Origin: Aldrovandia affinis | Lineage: Eukaryota > Chordata > Actinopteri > Notacanthiformes > Halosauridae | Direction of reading: 5' to 3' | Length of the DNA stretch: 64,000 bases | NCBI GenBank assembly: GCA_029706075.1 | Contig: JAINUG010000023.1 | Location: forward strand, 682,001-746,000 | In this document: positions 33,807 through 59,262 of the stretch, piece by piece | Layout: every line of letters begins with the position of its first letter | How positions within the stretch are numbered: the first letter of the stretch is position 1 | Program-made: the position numbers and the translations under genes | Notes under the pieces: generated by a model | Database searches by the model: none | What the model saw: only the letters and a program-made list of their open reading frames with translations | What the model was told of the DNA's origin: nothing

Positions 33807-34652
33807 ATTGAAGCAATATTTGAAGTGCCCTGTATATCTTCTGCAGTTTTCTAAAGGTGTTCTTCTGAAATAATGTCTCAAATACTGAACTGTGATTTAT
33901 ATACTAATATCTCTGAGAATTCTCTCTTCTGTGATGTCATAAAGCATGTTAAAAGTTTAAATGTAAAGGCATCTAAAATAACCTTTAAAGAAACATGATT
34001 CCATGACAACCATTCTCATAATTACACGTAACCTGTTATTATTATCATTCAAATTTATGACACTAGAAAAACTATTTTCTTCTGAAATAATGTCTAGCCT
34101 CTCCATTTACTTCTCCCTTAAACTCACTTTGCATGTCCCTTAGACATTGTGAAATCACTTAGCCTCCTCTTTGGACATTGTCATATCACTTAGAACCGCA
34201 TGGCATTTTGTATTTTCATTGGTTAACACAGTAATGACGCCAAATCAAATGGCGACATAGAGGAAGAAGACAGAGAATTTTGGGAGCTGTATTCTCAATC
34301 AACAAAGGGGGGGTGGGTGGTGGTGTCCACCAGGGTTCAGGTTTGCCAATAAGTTAAAGAACAAAATCATTTTAAACAGATCTTTTCTATGGTTGTATTC
34401 TAGCTCCACTGGCTTTCTCCATCATGGCCACTCAATTAGTGGTAACCAATGGCTTAATTCTTGACCTGAAGCGGGATTAGGTTATGCCTCATTCATTTGG
34501 ATAAAATGGTCATAACATCATCGAGCAAATATAACACACTGAGAATTACTATAGACAAGAAAAAACTTTAAATTACTGAAATTAAGTATCCATTTCTCTA
34601 ACTGCGGTAATTTTATTTGATCAGTTCACATTTATATTTCACATTTCATTAC

Positions 34653-34773
34653 CTTGAGCAATGTCCTTCTTCCATTGTTTGTAATAATACATTGATCCAG
34701 CAGCAACAACAGATAATCCTGCAGCCCATACTATTGGCTTATTCAGCTCAGTCAAAAAACTCTGTATCCCCAT
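34653..34773 (-). CDS. Second copy of the kinase membrane-anchor exon (alternative first exon or relic)
   Basis: This repeats kinase exon 1: same length (121 nt from the inner ATG), same splice donor (caag/gtaatg) and same phase. It encodes an equivalent anchor (WAAGLSVVAAGSMYYYKQWKKD) with three amino-acid changes. An upstream in-frame ATG at 34848 is also retained. Spliced to the common exon 2 (32856-32977) it would give an alternative N-terminus. No second set of kinase exons exists downstream of it in this window, so it is either an alternative first exon driven by its own duplicated flank or a non-expressed copy. Confidence 0.6.
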
Positions 34774-35003
34774 ATTGAAGCAATATTTGAAGTACCCGGT
34801 ATATCTTCTGCAGTTTTCTAAAGGTGTTCTTCTGAAATAATGTCTCAAATACGGAACTGTGATTTATATACTAATATCTCTGAGAATTTTCACTTCTGTG
34901 ATGTCATAAAGCACATCCAAAGTTTAAATGTAAAGGCATCTAAAAGAATCTTCAAAGAAACATGATTCCATGACAACCATTCTCATAATTACACATAACC
35001 TAT

Positions 35004-35469
35004 TGTGGAAGGCGTCGGTCTCCGCAGCTAATCAGGACGATTAGCGGCCACGCCTACTGGCAGAGCAGTAAGCGCACACACCGGTCCTGTCTATAATAAT
35101 TACAACTGTGTGCTTTAAGACTGCTCTGTTCCATTCAGTAGGGGGCTGGAACCAGAGGAGAGGCGTTTGAGACCGAGGAGCGAGAAAAAGTAAAGCAAAT
35201 ATCGAACGGACTAAAAAAGAGCCGGTTCGATATTGGTTAATTTAGTTTTGGTATTTTCATTTAGTTACCCGAAAGCTTCGCGGCAACTAGGGTAACGGGT
35301 TTGGTTGTGTTCATTATTTTACGCTCCCGGTGCTCGTTCTCGGCCCAGTGTGGGAACAGAACGCGCCGAAAATAAAATAAATAAAAGTCCGGTCCGTAGA
35401 CCGAAAAAACTCCACTCCGTGTCTGGACTGCTCTGTCCCCGTCCAGGGTGTGTCACGTGGCGTGTGACA
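35004..35469 (+). mobile_element. Solo LTR with perfect 5-bp target duplication
   Basis: It begins TGTGGAAGGC and ends GTGTGACA, with CCTAT at 34999-35003 and again at 35470-35474. It is 466 bases long, carries AATAAA-type signals near 35370-35385 and has no internal genes. It interrupts copy 2 of the kinase-exon duplication, and the host sequence resumes after it. Confidence 0.9.
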
Positions 35470-35565
35470 CCTATTATTATTATTATTGTTATTATTATTA
35501 TTATTATTGAAGTAGTAGTAGTAGTAGTAGTAGTAGGCTAGTAGTAGTAGTAGTAGTAGTAGTTC
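35470..35565. repeat. (ATT)n and (AGT)n microsatellites
   Basis: About 40 bases of ATT followed by AGT repeats. They grew at the place where copy 1 of the duplication has only a short 'tattattatc' run. Confidence 0.95.
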
Positions 35566-35619
35566 AAATTTAGAAAACTGTAAATGCTATTTTCAGTCAA
35601 CGTGTGCATAATTTCTGTT

Positions 35620-36420
35620 AGTTGCTCGCAACCTCCACTCTCTCTCCCCCTCTGCCCTGTCAGCTACTGTTCTATCTTCCCTTCCCCCTACTGAAACCTC
35701 TCACCCCTCTGTCCTCCTTCTCGCCCCTCCCTGACTCAGACATCCTTCAACTTGTTCACTCCCACCGTCCCACCACCTGCCCACTCGATCCCATTCCTTC
35801 CCCCCTCTTCCAGTGTATTGCTATGGACATCCTCCCCTTTGTCTCCAATGTTATTAACTCTCTCTTTCCTCTGGCTCTGTCCCCTCTTCCCTCAAATGCA
35901 CTCATGTTGTCCCCCTCCTCAAAAAACCCTCTCTGAATCCTGTCTCTCTCCTCACATTCCTCTCCAAAACACTAGAGCGGGCTGTCTATAACCAACTGTC
36001 TGCTCATCTCCTACAGAATGACCTGCTTAATTCTAACCAATCTGGGTTCAAGGCAGGCCACTCCACAGAGACTGCTCTCCTTGCGGTCACTGAGGCTCTT
36101 CACGTGGCTAAGTCCCAATCCTTTAGCTCTGTCCTCCTCCTCCTCGACCTGTCGGCTGCATTCGACACCGTGGACCACCGGATCCTGCTCTCATCTCTCG
36201 TCGAGATGGGAATCTCTGGATCTGCGTTGACATGGTTCGAGTCCTACCTGGCTGACCGGTCCTACCAGGTGGCCTGGAGAGGATCCCTCTCCTCTCCCCA
36301 CACCCTCTCTACCTATTTTCTGTGTACACACAAATTGGTCAGGACTGCGGAATCACTTGCGATCTTCCACAAGAGACTCAAAACCCATCTTTTCAGACTC
36401 CACTACCACTGAATTCTGTA
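35620..36420 (+). mobile_element. L2-type LINE fragment, internally deleted
   Basis: Reverse transcriptase pieces include CPLDPIPSPLFQ, then NQSGFKAG-like, LLLLDLSAAFDTVDH and SGSALTWFESYLADR. The sequence then jumps at about 36310 directly to the C-terminal ESLAIFHKRLKTHLF, so the catalytic YADD region is deleted. Frames are broken. It is a relic. Confidence 0.85.
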
Positions 36421-36524
36421 CATCTAGCTAATTGTCATCACCACTGCCTACTTGCTCAACACTATATACCCCTGCTTACTCCACCTAATAAAATAAATAA
36501 ATAAATAAATAAAAATAAGGGGCG

Positions 36525-36860
36525 GTGGATGGCATAGCGGTCTAACGTGCCATACTTTGGTGTGGCATGCGCTGCCTGTCAGGGACGCGGTTCGAAACCC
36601 GCGTCTCTACCAGACCGGCCCTGGTCGTCAGCCCCGATTGGAGGCGACATTTGGCTGTCCACCTCCGGGGAAGGGGGGAGAGTGAGCCGGCACGAGTCCG
36701 TCGAGGAGAAGGTAAAGGGCGTCCGTGGAAGAATTTCTGTCTCGGAAGAGGCGGGAACAATCGGCCCGGAATGAGTGTCTCGCTCCCGGAGGACGGGCGG
36801 CGGACTCGTGGGGGTGGGGAATTGAAATAAATAGAGGGTATAATTGGCCACCAAATGTTA
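36525..36860 (+). mobile_element. tRNA-derived SINE, complete
   Basis: The tRNA-like head has 'tggcatagcggtctaac' (A box) and 'ggttcgaaaccc' (B box). A GC-rich body follows, then a 3' end 'ttggccaccaaatg' and an A-rich tail. Confidence 0.75.
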
Positions 36861-36894
36861 AAAAAATAAAAAAAAAAAAAGTATAACTTTTTCC

Positions 36895-37080
36895 TTCCCA
36901 GTGTTACAGGTATGGTACGCAGCTGCCTGCAATGATGTCTATCGCTGTATTACTACACTGATCTCTTGCGCGAACTATGATTGTTCCTACCATGTATTTA
37001 TGCACATCTTGTAAGTTGCTCTGGATAAGAGCATCTGCTGAATGCTTAAAATATAAATGTAAAATGTAAAATGTAAGATA
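36895..37080 (+). mobile_element. SINE body and tail
   Basis: It ends with 'gctctggataagagcatctgctgaatgc' plus 'aaatgtaaaatgtaa' repeats. Its body matches 9505-9690 in inverted orientation. Confidence 0.75.
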
Positions 37081-37949
37081 CAATGTTAGATAATGACTGT
37101 AATGACAGCTCATGGCTATGGAGTCATACTGATAGATCATGAGTGTACGGGGAGACATATCCTTGGCTTCCTTGTGCACACAACGTGGTTTCTTGCTCCA
37201 TACTCTTATATCCGTCTGCATCTGTTTACATTTCAATGATGAAATCTGTTTACAAGCTGATGAACAACAAATACATTTTTTCATAGACTTTTTTGCTCAT
37301 CTTCAGGGTGCCAATACTTCTGTAGGGCACTGTAATCTATAGACCCATATCTATAAAATGATAAGGCACTTTATGTGAAATGTTGTTTCCAGCAATTGTT
37401 GCTGCTGTTTAAGTGTGGTCTATGTGACAATATGGATACAACTTTGATGATTTGTGAAAAAACACTGCGTGCTGATTTTGTATGATATGTGCTTTTGTGA
37501 AACATTTTTGGGCACCCTCCCCATGGACTACCATTTAATAAAGTGGTCTTATATCTCCCTGCATCCCATTGTAATCACATGTTGGGTTATGAATATGGCC
37601 ACCTAAAAGGTTGTCTCCCCTCCAATTAATGCTGTGTTATTGGATTTTGGTGTACAACTAATAACTTATTTAGTGCCACTGTTTGCACTGGATGTATTGC
37701 ACTTGTTCTGGATGTGGTAGTGAATAAAAAGTAATATGAAAAAGTAAAGATGATAAAAGATAAAGGAGAACAGACTGTCCTATGTGACTGTCATCCAACC
37801 CTGTTGCATACAGAAATTGTGATATGAAGTTATGGACTGCTCTTATCCTTTTCTCCAAAATCCCAGGCTCAACTGCACATAGGCCCTTTTTACAAAAGGT
37901 ACCCCAAGGTGGACAAGATGCAGGCCATATAAATAAGGTGGGTGTGACA
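37081..37949. other. No gene seen
   Basis: AT-rich intergenic sequence with no supported frame or element. Confidence 0.5.
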
Positions 37950-38080
37950 CAAGATTAAAAATGGACAGCCTTGGATATGGAGTTGCAGTAGACAAACAAA
38001 CAATGACGAATCTTACTGTGTATAAATGCACGTCTTGTAAGTCGCTCTGGATAAGAGCAACTGCTAAATGTAAATGTACC
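37950..38080 (+). mobile_element. SINE tail fragment
   Basis: It contains 'cttgtaagtcgctctggataagagcaactgctaaatgtaaatgta', the same tail as other copies here. The head is missing. Confidence 0.7.
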
Positions 38081-39303
38081 AACAGCTTGAAAGCAGGCAA
38101 TAGTTCATTTGATTTACATTGCAATTAATTATTTTCATTACTTACCCAAAAATCCTGAATACTTAAATGCAGTTTTGCATGAAAATAGGTCCATGATTGT
38201 GCATATCTTCAAAATTGTGCATAAACCACCTTGTCATTACATATCAAAATACAAACTTTTAAAAGTCACGTATTAAGGTGAAGAGAACGTGTCAGGTAAT
38301 ATAGTAATGTATATTTAGAAACACAGCACTAAAGTATATGATCATTGCAAAAAAAAAGGGCAAAAATGTGTTAATAAATTGACTTTTTTCTTTAATTTAC
38401 AGCATTCAGCAGTGTATAACTTAATACAGTACATTGAAAGGTGTATTTTAAATTACAGGAAGCAGAATCCCTGACGAAATACCCAGCGTTATGAATGATT
38501 TTGTTGGGCTACTTTAACCTATAATAAAACTTGCTTTAATGCTGTATGCAGATTATGCATTGGATTAAACAGAGGGACAGGGCTGAAACAACTATACATC
38601 ATCGTGATTTGTCAGTGGTGTCGTGTGAATGTTTATTGGTTGTCTCCGTCTTACAATTTCCATTGGTCGACTGTAGTTCGTGGACTAGGCCTTTTGGAGG
38701 AAGTCGTTCGAGCGGCCTGTGAATGTTTAGACAGCTGAAATGGTTGTCACTGTGTTTGTTATTCATACTATTTACAATGTTTTTAATGTTTTTTGTGCAA
38801 GCACAAAAGAGTGTATGTTTTAATATAACATAGTCGTTAATAGCTGCGTATTTATTATTTTAATAATTGTCTTTAAGACTGCATTAGCTAACGTTAGCTA
38901 GCAAGCTAAGCCTTGGACGAATGGGTTTAGCAAACGTTAGCTCGCTAACGCTAAGACTGAAAAGCTACATAGCTAGCAGTCGCAAATAAGAGCCTGCTAG
39001 CATATCATGCAGGGTTTGCCAGCTCGCTAGTATTAGCTATGTACTCGTGGACGCCTGGAAAGAGTAAATCCATTTTTTTAACAACACTTGAAAACATACA
39101 AAAGGCAAACGAAAGTGAAGGACAACTTGTCTTTGGACTGCTTTTCACTGGCTTAGTTATATTGCAGCGATCGGGATTCACGAATAGACAAATGCACCAT
39201 TTTATTGGTTCTCTTTGCACCAACATTGGTGGAATGGACTAGCTGTTATCTGACTTATTACGTGTGTTCTTTACCCACTCAATACCAAACGTTACTAAAG
39301 ATC
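38081..39303. other. Intergenic DNA and probable trim24 5' region
   Basis: Contains runs of 'gctagc/gctaac' short repeats (38880-39030). No TATA box is obvious. The trim24 transcription start presumably lies in 38700-39300. A further in-frame ATG at 39205 exists, but the start at 39304 is preferred. Confidence 0.45.
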
Positions 39304-52776
<13,473 letters not shown>

Positions 52777-53789
52777 TGAGCTGCTCTGTTTCTACAGCAT
52801 ACTCCTGCCTCTTTTTGCTCTCAACAATGTGTCTTCTTTTTTTAAACGGCAGGAAACTGTCAGCCACCTCTTTTGGTCGGTGAACCACAGGTACTTCCAA
52901 AACATGCCAAAATATGCTATTTTCTGTTTTTGGGTAATTTGCACATAATGTCGATGAAAGCAGGGTAAAGACTTCTGTGGACTTTTGTGTCACAAACTGT
53001 GAAGATCCAGAAAGGAACTGCATACTCCTCTTAGTTGCATTCAAATGACCAGTAATGGTTCAACCCAGATACTTAAGCACAGAAAACACATCTGCAACTG
53101 GTTGGCTGCCCTCTGGTAATTAGGCAAAGCCTCTTCTTACACAGTGAGACAATATCAGATGTACATTTTTTTAAATAGCTACTGTGAGAATATTTCTCGT
53201 TGTAAAACGGGAAAGGAAATATACTTGTTTCATGGAATCAAACTGGATTTGCGCAACTGTACAAAATGGTATCATATACCTTTGAAAAAACTTGTTCTTA
53301 AGGCCCTTCTCAACATCCCACATTCTAGGTAAATGGCAGTTAAGCTATCCTTTTAAAACATCTCAGCATGTATCACATTTCCGGTTTCTCCTTTTTTTTG
53401 CGGTTTCATGGTGAGGAGCCATTTTGTTTTGGTTATTTATTTGTAAAATTATATTAGTTATGCGTGTTGGTTCGTGAAGACTTGATAAATAGAAATCCTG
53501 TAAAATCCAGTAAATAAGTAACAATTGTATATTTCTCCCATGCACCTCTAACTTAAATCATAGAAATAAACAGGGGTCATTCCATGCCAACTCAACCAGG
53601 GACCTGGCCTGAACCACTGATTTTTATAGAGAAATTCACCTGGGTATTTTCAGGTACACTGAGTTTGTAAAATATAACAGATCCCCACACTTCATAATAG
53701 GTATGCAATATGAATGTATGATGTGCAGTTTCAAATCTACAATCAGATACCAAAATATATGTGGTGAATCTTTTTTAAATTGTTTTTTC
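52777..53789. other. trim24 3' untranslated region and flank
   Basis: No coding segment. The transcript presumably continues beyond the TGA at 52774-52776. An AATAAA-containing stretch (gaaataaacagg) at about 53563 is one candidate polyadenylation signal. Confidence 0.45.
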
Positions 53790-54060
53790 CTGTTTTTCTC
53801 CCAATTTGGTAGCCAGTTATACCCTCTATTTCTTTCAATTTACCCTCCCCCACAGGCCTGCCACTCGTCCTCGGCAGCAAGCCAGTTTTTCCCGTACAGG
53901 GACGCCTTTCACATTTCTTGGCGAGCCTATGCCGTCTCATCCTCCTCCCTCCCTTTGGGGCGGTCTGCCAATTGCCGCCCCGCTGGGCTCTTGGCCAGAG
54001 CCGAACTGGCGCAGCTGGGTTTTGAACTGCAGATGCAGTAGGCAACTTGCATTTGGGTTA
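53790..54060 (-). mobile_element. tRNA-type SINE
   Basis: Plus-strand reading 'ctcccaatttggtagccagttata' to 'cttggccagagccgaactggcgcagctgg' and 'ttttgaactgcagatgcagtaggc' is the reverse complement of the SINE family at 29130-29445 and 36525-36860. Confidence 0.7.
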
Positions 54061-54311
54061 AGTTGTGGTTAAGTTTTAGGAGCACCCCCATATGTTATTT
54101 TGACATAAACATGGTAAATAGCTAAAGTGATTAAATACCTGTGGGGAGACATGAAACTGAAATGCTTTTATAACTAAAGTTATTTTTATTGTAATGGTAA
54201 CATTGTATGACCTGAATCCCCTAGAGTGTCTAGAGTTGGGTGATATTGGAAAAAAAACTCCAGGAAACTTGTCAGGCAACAGGTATTGTCTTCTTGAAAA
54301 GCCCATTCCAG

Positions 54312-54312
54312 T

Positions 54313-54370
<58 letters not shown>
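54312..54370. repeat. (CA)n(TA)n compound microsatellite
   Basis: About 26 bases of CA followed by about 32 of TA. Confidence 0.97.
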
Positions 54371-54371
<1 letters not shown>

Positions 54372-54954
54372 AACAAAGTGCTACACATGATTGTTGCATC
54401 TAACCTGAGCTCAGGTTTTGTCAAGGTCCCTTTCTGACTTAAGTTGACATTTAACCAAGTCACAAGTTAAAAGGGGAAATTAACTGGATGGACATCTTGT
54501 GGACCTTTATAGAAAAATTCACCCCTGTCCGAGTTAATCTTTCTATAAAAATCTGAGGATTGGGCAACACAATGATTTCTGTTTGAGCTTCCATTGAATG
54601 ATCCAGAGATGTACCAGTCACTCCCTTTTTTCAGTCCTGTCAGGATACTGTGTAAAACTTTGGTTTTACTGTCACATCTACTTTTTAGTTACTTTGGCAA
54701 AATATAAAACCTCACATTTGTAATGTAATGCATGCAAGTTTCCTTGCAGCTGTTTACAGGGTAAAAATAAACCATTGAGTCTGGAAACTAAAGCTTGATA
54801 GAAATGATCATTGGAGACCGAAGTCTTTCACAATCACTTCTTTGCATCGTCCTCTTTTATTAAACTGCTTCCGAAGGGAAATTTCACCTGTGTGGAACTG
54901 ACCACTTTTTAGAGCAGCATGTCCTTTTCACTAAATCCACTAAATCCAATAGGC
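54371..54954. other. No gene seen
   Basis: AT-rich spacer to the left of the hAT MITEs. Confidence 0.5.
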
Positions 54955-55502
54955 CAGTGGTTCCCAACCTCGGTCCTGGGGACCAGCTGTGCACGCTGGT
55001 TTTTGCTACAGCCAGTCACTTGATCAGTTATGGTTATTGAAAACTTGTGTGTAAGTTCTACCATCATGTTTTCCTTGAACTTATTTTAACACAGTGCCAG
55101 TTGCTCTCTCATTTTACTTTTTGTTTTCCTCTAATGGTGTCCACACTTTCAACAATTGGAACCCCTCTGACTTCACCTGGCAGTCTAATTGAATGCATTA
55201 AAAAAGGTAACCGCTTTCTTAAGGAATCATGTGTCATGTAGTGCTCAACTGAAAATGAGAGCATTTGTTGATCTGACTGATTTGAAGTCCTCGGATGTGA
55301 ATAATGGGACATTTATTGTTCATGACATGCATAGCTATTTCTAACATAATATAGCCTTCAGAGAGTAATCGTACTTTAATAGAAATTCGTAATTAAGTGT
55401 CTAGGAGCAATTAACAGCTAGTTACAATTGAGGCTGCAATTATGGTTGGAATGAAAACCAGCATGCACAGTGAGTCCCCAGAACCGAGGTTGGGAACCAC
55501 TG
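54955..55502. mobile_element. hAT-type MITE, copy 1, intact ends
   Basis: It starts CAGTGGTTCCCAACC and ends GGTTGGGAACCACTG, terminal inverted repeats of the hAT (Charlie-like) kind. It is flanked by the identical 8-bp target duplication CAATAGGC (54947-54954 and 55503-55510). There is no transposase frame. Confidence 0.9.
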
Positions 55503-55510
55503 CAATAGGC

Positions 55511-56072
55511 CAAGGGTGTATTGTGTATGCTGGTTTTTGTTACAGCCAATCTCTTGATCAATTAAGGTTGTTGACAACATGTGTTTAAGTTGTTTCCTTC
55601 ATTTTTCCTTTAACTTATTAACACAATACAGGTTTGGCTCATTGTCATTTCCTTTGTCTTTGGATTCTTCATTTTCAAAAAATGGTTTGGTTTCAGTAAC
55701 CAGGTGACCACACTTTCAGCAGTTGGGGCCCCCACTGATTTCACCTGCCAGTCTATAATTGAACCAATTCAAAAAGGTAACCTCTTTCTAAAATAATAAT
55801 TTGCCATGCAGCACATTGCAGAAAATTAAAGCATTAGTTGATCTGACTGATTTAAAGTCCTGGGATGTGAATATGGGACATTTCTTCTTTGTGCTATGCA
55901 TTGGCATTTTGAACATAATGTGCCCTTAAGAAGGTAAATCATCCTCCAATAGATATGAAAAATGTCTAATTAAGAACATTTAACCGCTGTTTACAATTGG
56001 GGGGTGCATCTGTGGTTGCAACAAAAACCAGCACACACAGGGGTCCCCCAGGTCCAGGATTGAGAACCACTG
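55511..56072. mobile_element. hAT-type MITE, copy 2, left terminus lost
   Basis: The body runs parallel to copy 1 ('tgctggtttttgttacagccaatc', 'gatctgactgatttaaagtcc'). It ends 'gattgagaaccactg' followed by CAATAGGC at 56073-56080. The left terminal inverted repeat is missing; the copy begins directly after the middle CAATAGGC. Confidence 0.85.
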
Positions 56073-56080
56073 CAATAGGC

Positions 56081-58790
56081 AATATTATGCAAGTGCTTGA
56101 TGAACTATGGTTATTTGGTGGATGTTCCTATTGAGATAAGGTAACCCATAAATAAATTTCTACACTCACTAGTCCAGAAATATGAACCCATTGGAAAACA
56201 GTCCTTGAATTATTAGGTCAGTCCCCTGAATACACAAGAAAAAGGGCTAATTATAGCATGTTTATTACTAGGTATTACTCGGTTTGTCAGTGTTTCTGTG
56301 GAATTCGGAGCTAAATTAATTCCCACAGAGAAAAGTTCTTGCCTGTTTATGGGTTCAGAGAAGTGGTCAAATTTCGGGGCCCTGGAAGCACCCTTCCATA
56401 TTGCTGCTGTTGTTAGTGGCCCACCGCTGAGTGATACAGACGCTGAAGGACGTGTCTGGCTGGGCTTCAAAGAGAATAGAGTGCCCTCCTGAAGATTACC
56501 GCCATTTAAGGATGACCTCAACTGCTGTAATTTCCTTCCGCTGAGAGCTCTGCTCCACTTCTGCTGTTTCTCGTTAAGACCTTTATGGGGGGTGGACAGA
56601 ATGAAAAAAGGCTGTGTGGGGGTTTTTTTGGGGGGGGGGGGGGAGCCACAAACATTAACTGCTCCTCAGATCTCTGGTGTTTTGGTTAACCAGGATTTGG
56701 GCCTGTTTTTCATTATAGCACATCTGACTTAAGAGAAAGTATCTTCTGGGCCATATATGGCAAACTCTGCTGCTTACCCAAGTTCAGTTTAAGTATAGGA
56801 TAAGATAAGTTTTTTCCTTTGTTGTTTAGCGAAAACTAAGATAGCCAATAACTTTGGATTGCGTTGATACACACACGTCAATATTTGATAGTTTGCAGAG
56901 CGTATCTGGTTGCTTTCTTCTGGAACTTTGCCCCGTTACAGTTGCTTTGGTTGGCACTTTAAAGGAGACTTGGGTCTTGATTGATTTCCTGGATCAAGGT
57001 ACCATAAGGGGGACTTAGTACCCTAAAGAGAAACATTATTGAACTCCTAAAACTGGAGTAAGTTTTCCCCAGTTTCTCAGCCAGTGCTGGGTTATAAATA
57101 TTTGAAAAGTACATGGGCAATAATATTTGTAGCAAAAAGTTGAAACCAAACAGATAGAATGATTACTGAATTCCATTTTACCCTTAGCTATGCTAATAAG
57201 AAAACCATGACTTGTTCATTTTAAAGAATGGCAGTGTAATAGTGCCTACCTTTTTCCAATGGTTGTGTGGCCACCAGGTGAATCTTATTGGTGGATATGA
57301 GATGCACCTGTATAGAGTGGCATCTGTATCTGTCACTGGGTGTTTGCAGTAGTTGTAAGTGTTGGTGAAGAGCCAGGCAAGTTTGTGGGCAGGGCATGTG
57401 GCTCAGATTAGTTGATAATTTGCTCCTGGCAGTGCCACACTGCCCAGAACCAAAGAACTGATTGAAGTTGCAGAAAAATCTTCTTATTGTGTCTAGACAT
57501 TATTTCTTCCTTTGCTTGTGTTGGCTTTGTTTGTTTGTGTGTGTGGGCGTGTGAGCAAGAGAGAAATGTCATCGGTACCAAGAATCACTTTTTGTTTTTT
57601 TAAAATATGAAAACATAAACCCAAGGATGATTTATGATTTGCATATGTATTTACAAAAAGAGCAAAACATTGGTCTAAAACACATTCCTGTATTCTCTGA
57701 AGGTACTGTATGTGTACTGTTAACATTTGTGAATTTTAAGATAATTCCGAAAAAAAAACCTGCAAAGCTTTTCTGACTTTAAATTGAAATGGCAGTCTCA
57801 GTGTAATTTCCCATTCATCAGGTGTAACTGATCATACTAAAGTATGGACCGGTGTCCATTCCAGCTTTGCCTCATGTCGCTCTGATAGTGAAAAATAAAG
57901 TTCAGCAAACCATGCAATATTAATAAGTTCAATGATGTATAAGTAACGATGTATATGTAAGAAGTAAACGACTTGTAGCAGAAAACGTCCTTATTTATAT
58001 AGTGTGGGAGGGAGAGCACGTCAAATAAATGAACAAACAAGCTTATTGCACAAGTATTTATTCTGGAAAAGGAATAAATCCTTCGGCAGTAAATGATACT
58101 CTTGTATCACAGTGACCATTTAATTTTTTTCTATTTGGCATGCCAAAATCATCTTTCAAATCCAGCTGTTTTATTGTTTGTCTCTTCTGCAACAGCATTA
58201 GGTTACCTTCTACACCCTCTACACCTCCTTTAGCGGCCCTGTCGTCATATACCGTAACTGTTAGCAGTCTGGGTTTCTAGGAAACGATCCAGAAGTTGTG
58301 TCTCATGTAATGGAATGTGCTTTGTTTTTGCCATACGGGTCTAGAGAACTGTCGCGCCTCACTGTAATGTAATCGATCACTTCTCGTGCGTGGCAATTCT
58401 TCCAAAAACTACCAAGAGGAGAGGACACGTGACTGTCAAACGCAGATCTGAAACTTCACGAAATGTACATGTATGACATTTCTGAAATGATCTTGAACCA
58501 GTATTTTCTAAATTACTTCAGTCCAGGCATTCCCATAGTAGATGTTTATGTAACCACAAAACCGCACCAGATGTTGAGCTAACAGACAGTGAGATTATAA
58601 TTAACAAACCAAAGCGCTAAATTCTTTCCAGTCCAAAAAAAAGTTAAACGTTGAGTATATCATTTTATTTCTACTTCTTCATTATCTGTCTAGTATAGAT
58701 AACATACAAATTCATTCATTTGTCGAGAGTCACATACTTGTTGACTTAATTACTTTTAGATTCATTGATATTCGCTTGGGTTCGCTTTCG
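56081..58790. other. No gene seen
   Basis: A long intergenic stretch. It has a poly-T/poly-G run at about 56622-56643 and otherwise only short frames. A minus-strand frame at 56213-56521 (102 codons) has no recognisable domain. Confidence 0.5.
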
Positions 58791-58802
58791 AGATTTATAA
58801 GC

Positions 58803-58812
58803 TATATAAAAT
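58803..58812 (+). promoter_or_regulatory. TATA box of the gene starting at 59207
   Basis: 'tatataaaat' lies about 400 bases upstream of the signal-peptide ATG. Transcription would begin near 58835. The leader between is GC-richer than its surroundings (58960-59060). Confidence 0.45.
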
Positions 58813-59206
58813 GTAAACACACATTACGTCTTGGCAAGAGCGTTCGAGATATTCGTTAGCTGAAGAATTCTTACAGTTGTCTGGCAACGAAAACTTTTTA
58901 AGTTTCACTTAAAACATCATTTTGAAATGTGATGGTTCATTGAGCTGAGAGGCACCACTCTGCGCACTTGCGAATGCCCCCGCCCGCCTGCCGTTTGCCA
59001 AGACGGAATTGGTCTGCTTTGAGACAGTCGCGTTGTTTTCAGCCCGATCACAGTCCTGTCCTGACCAGTGTCCCATTCTCTCAACATCTCGTTCGTGAAA
59101 GCTCCCGACAGCCCTCGTTCATTCAAACACCAGCACACTTGGATACAAGTTAAAAAGAAGCTTCTCTCCTGAACTTTTTGTTGGACAAGCACTTATTTTG
59201 CTTACA

Positions 59207-59262
59207 ATGGGACTGTCGATAGTGATCATTTTTTCTTTATACAGCGTTCTCAATGGGCAACG
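59207..59262 (+). CDS. First coding exon of an unidentified secreted or membrane protein
   Basis: ATG at 59207 opens MGLSIVIIFSLYSVLNGQ, a typical signal peptide with a hydrophobic core and a small-residue end. It is followed after one more base by a consensus donor (caac/gtaagt), a phase-1 intron. Signal exons with phase-1 introns are common in immunoglobulin-like and other extracellular proteins. No further exon is recognised up to 64000, so the first intron must exceed 4.7 kb or the call is wrong. The gene cannot be named. Confidence 0.5.

Noticed and set aside
39205..39303. Upstream in-frame ATG for trim24 (33 extra residues)
   Set aside because: The extra residues are hydrophobic and unlike TIF1 N-termini. 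The ATG at 39304 has a strong Kozak context and is followed by an acidic head as in TRIM24.
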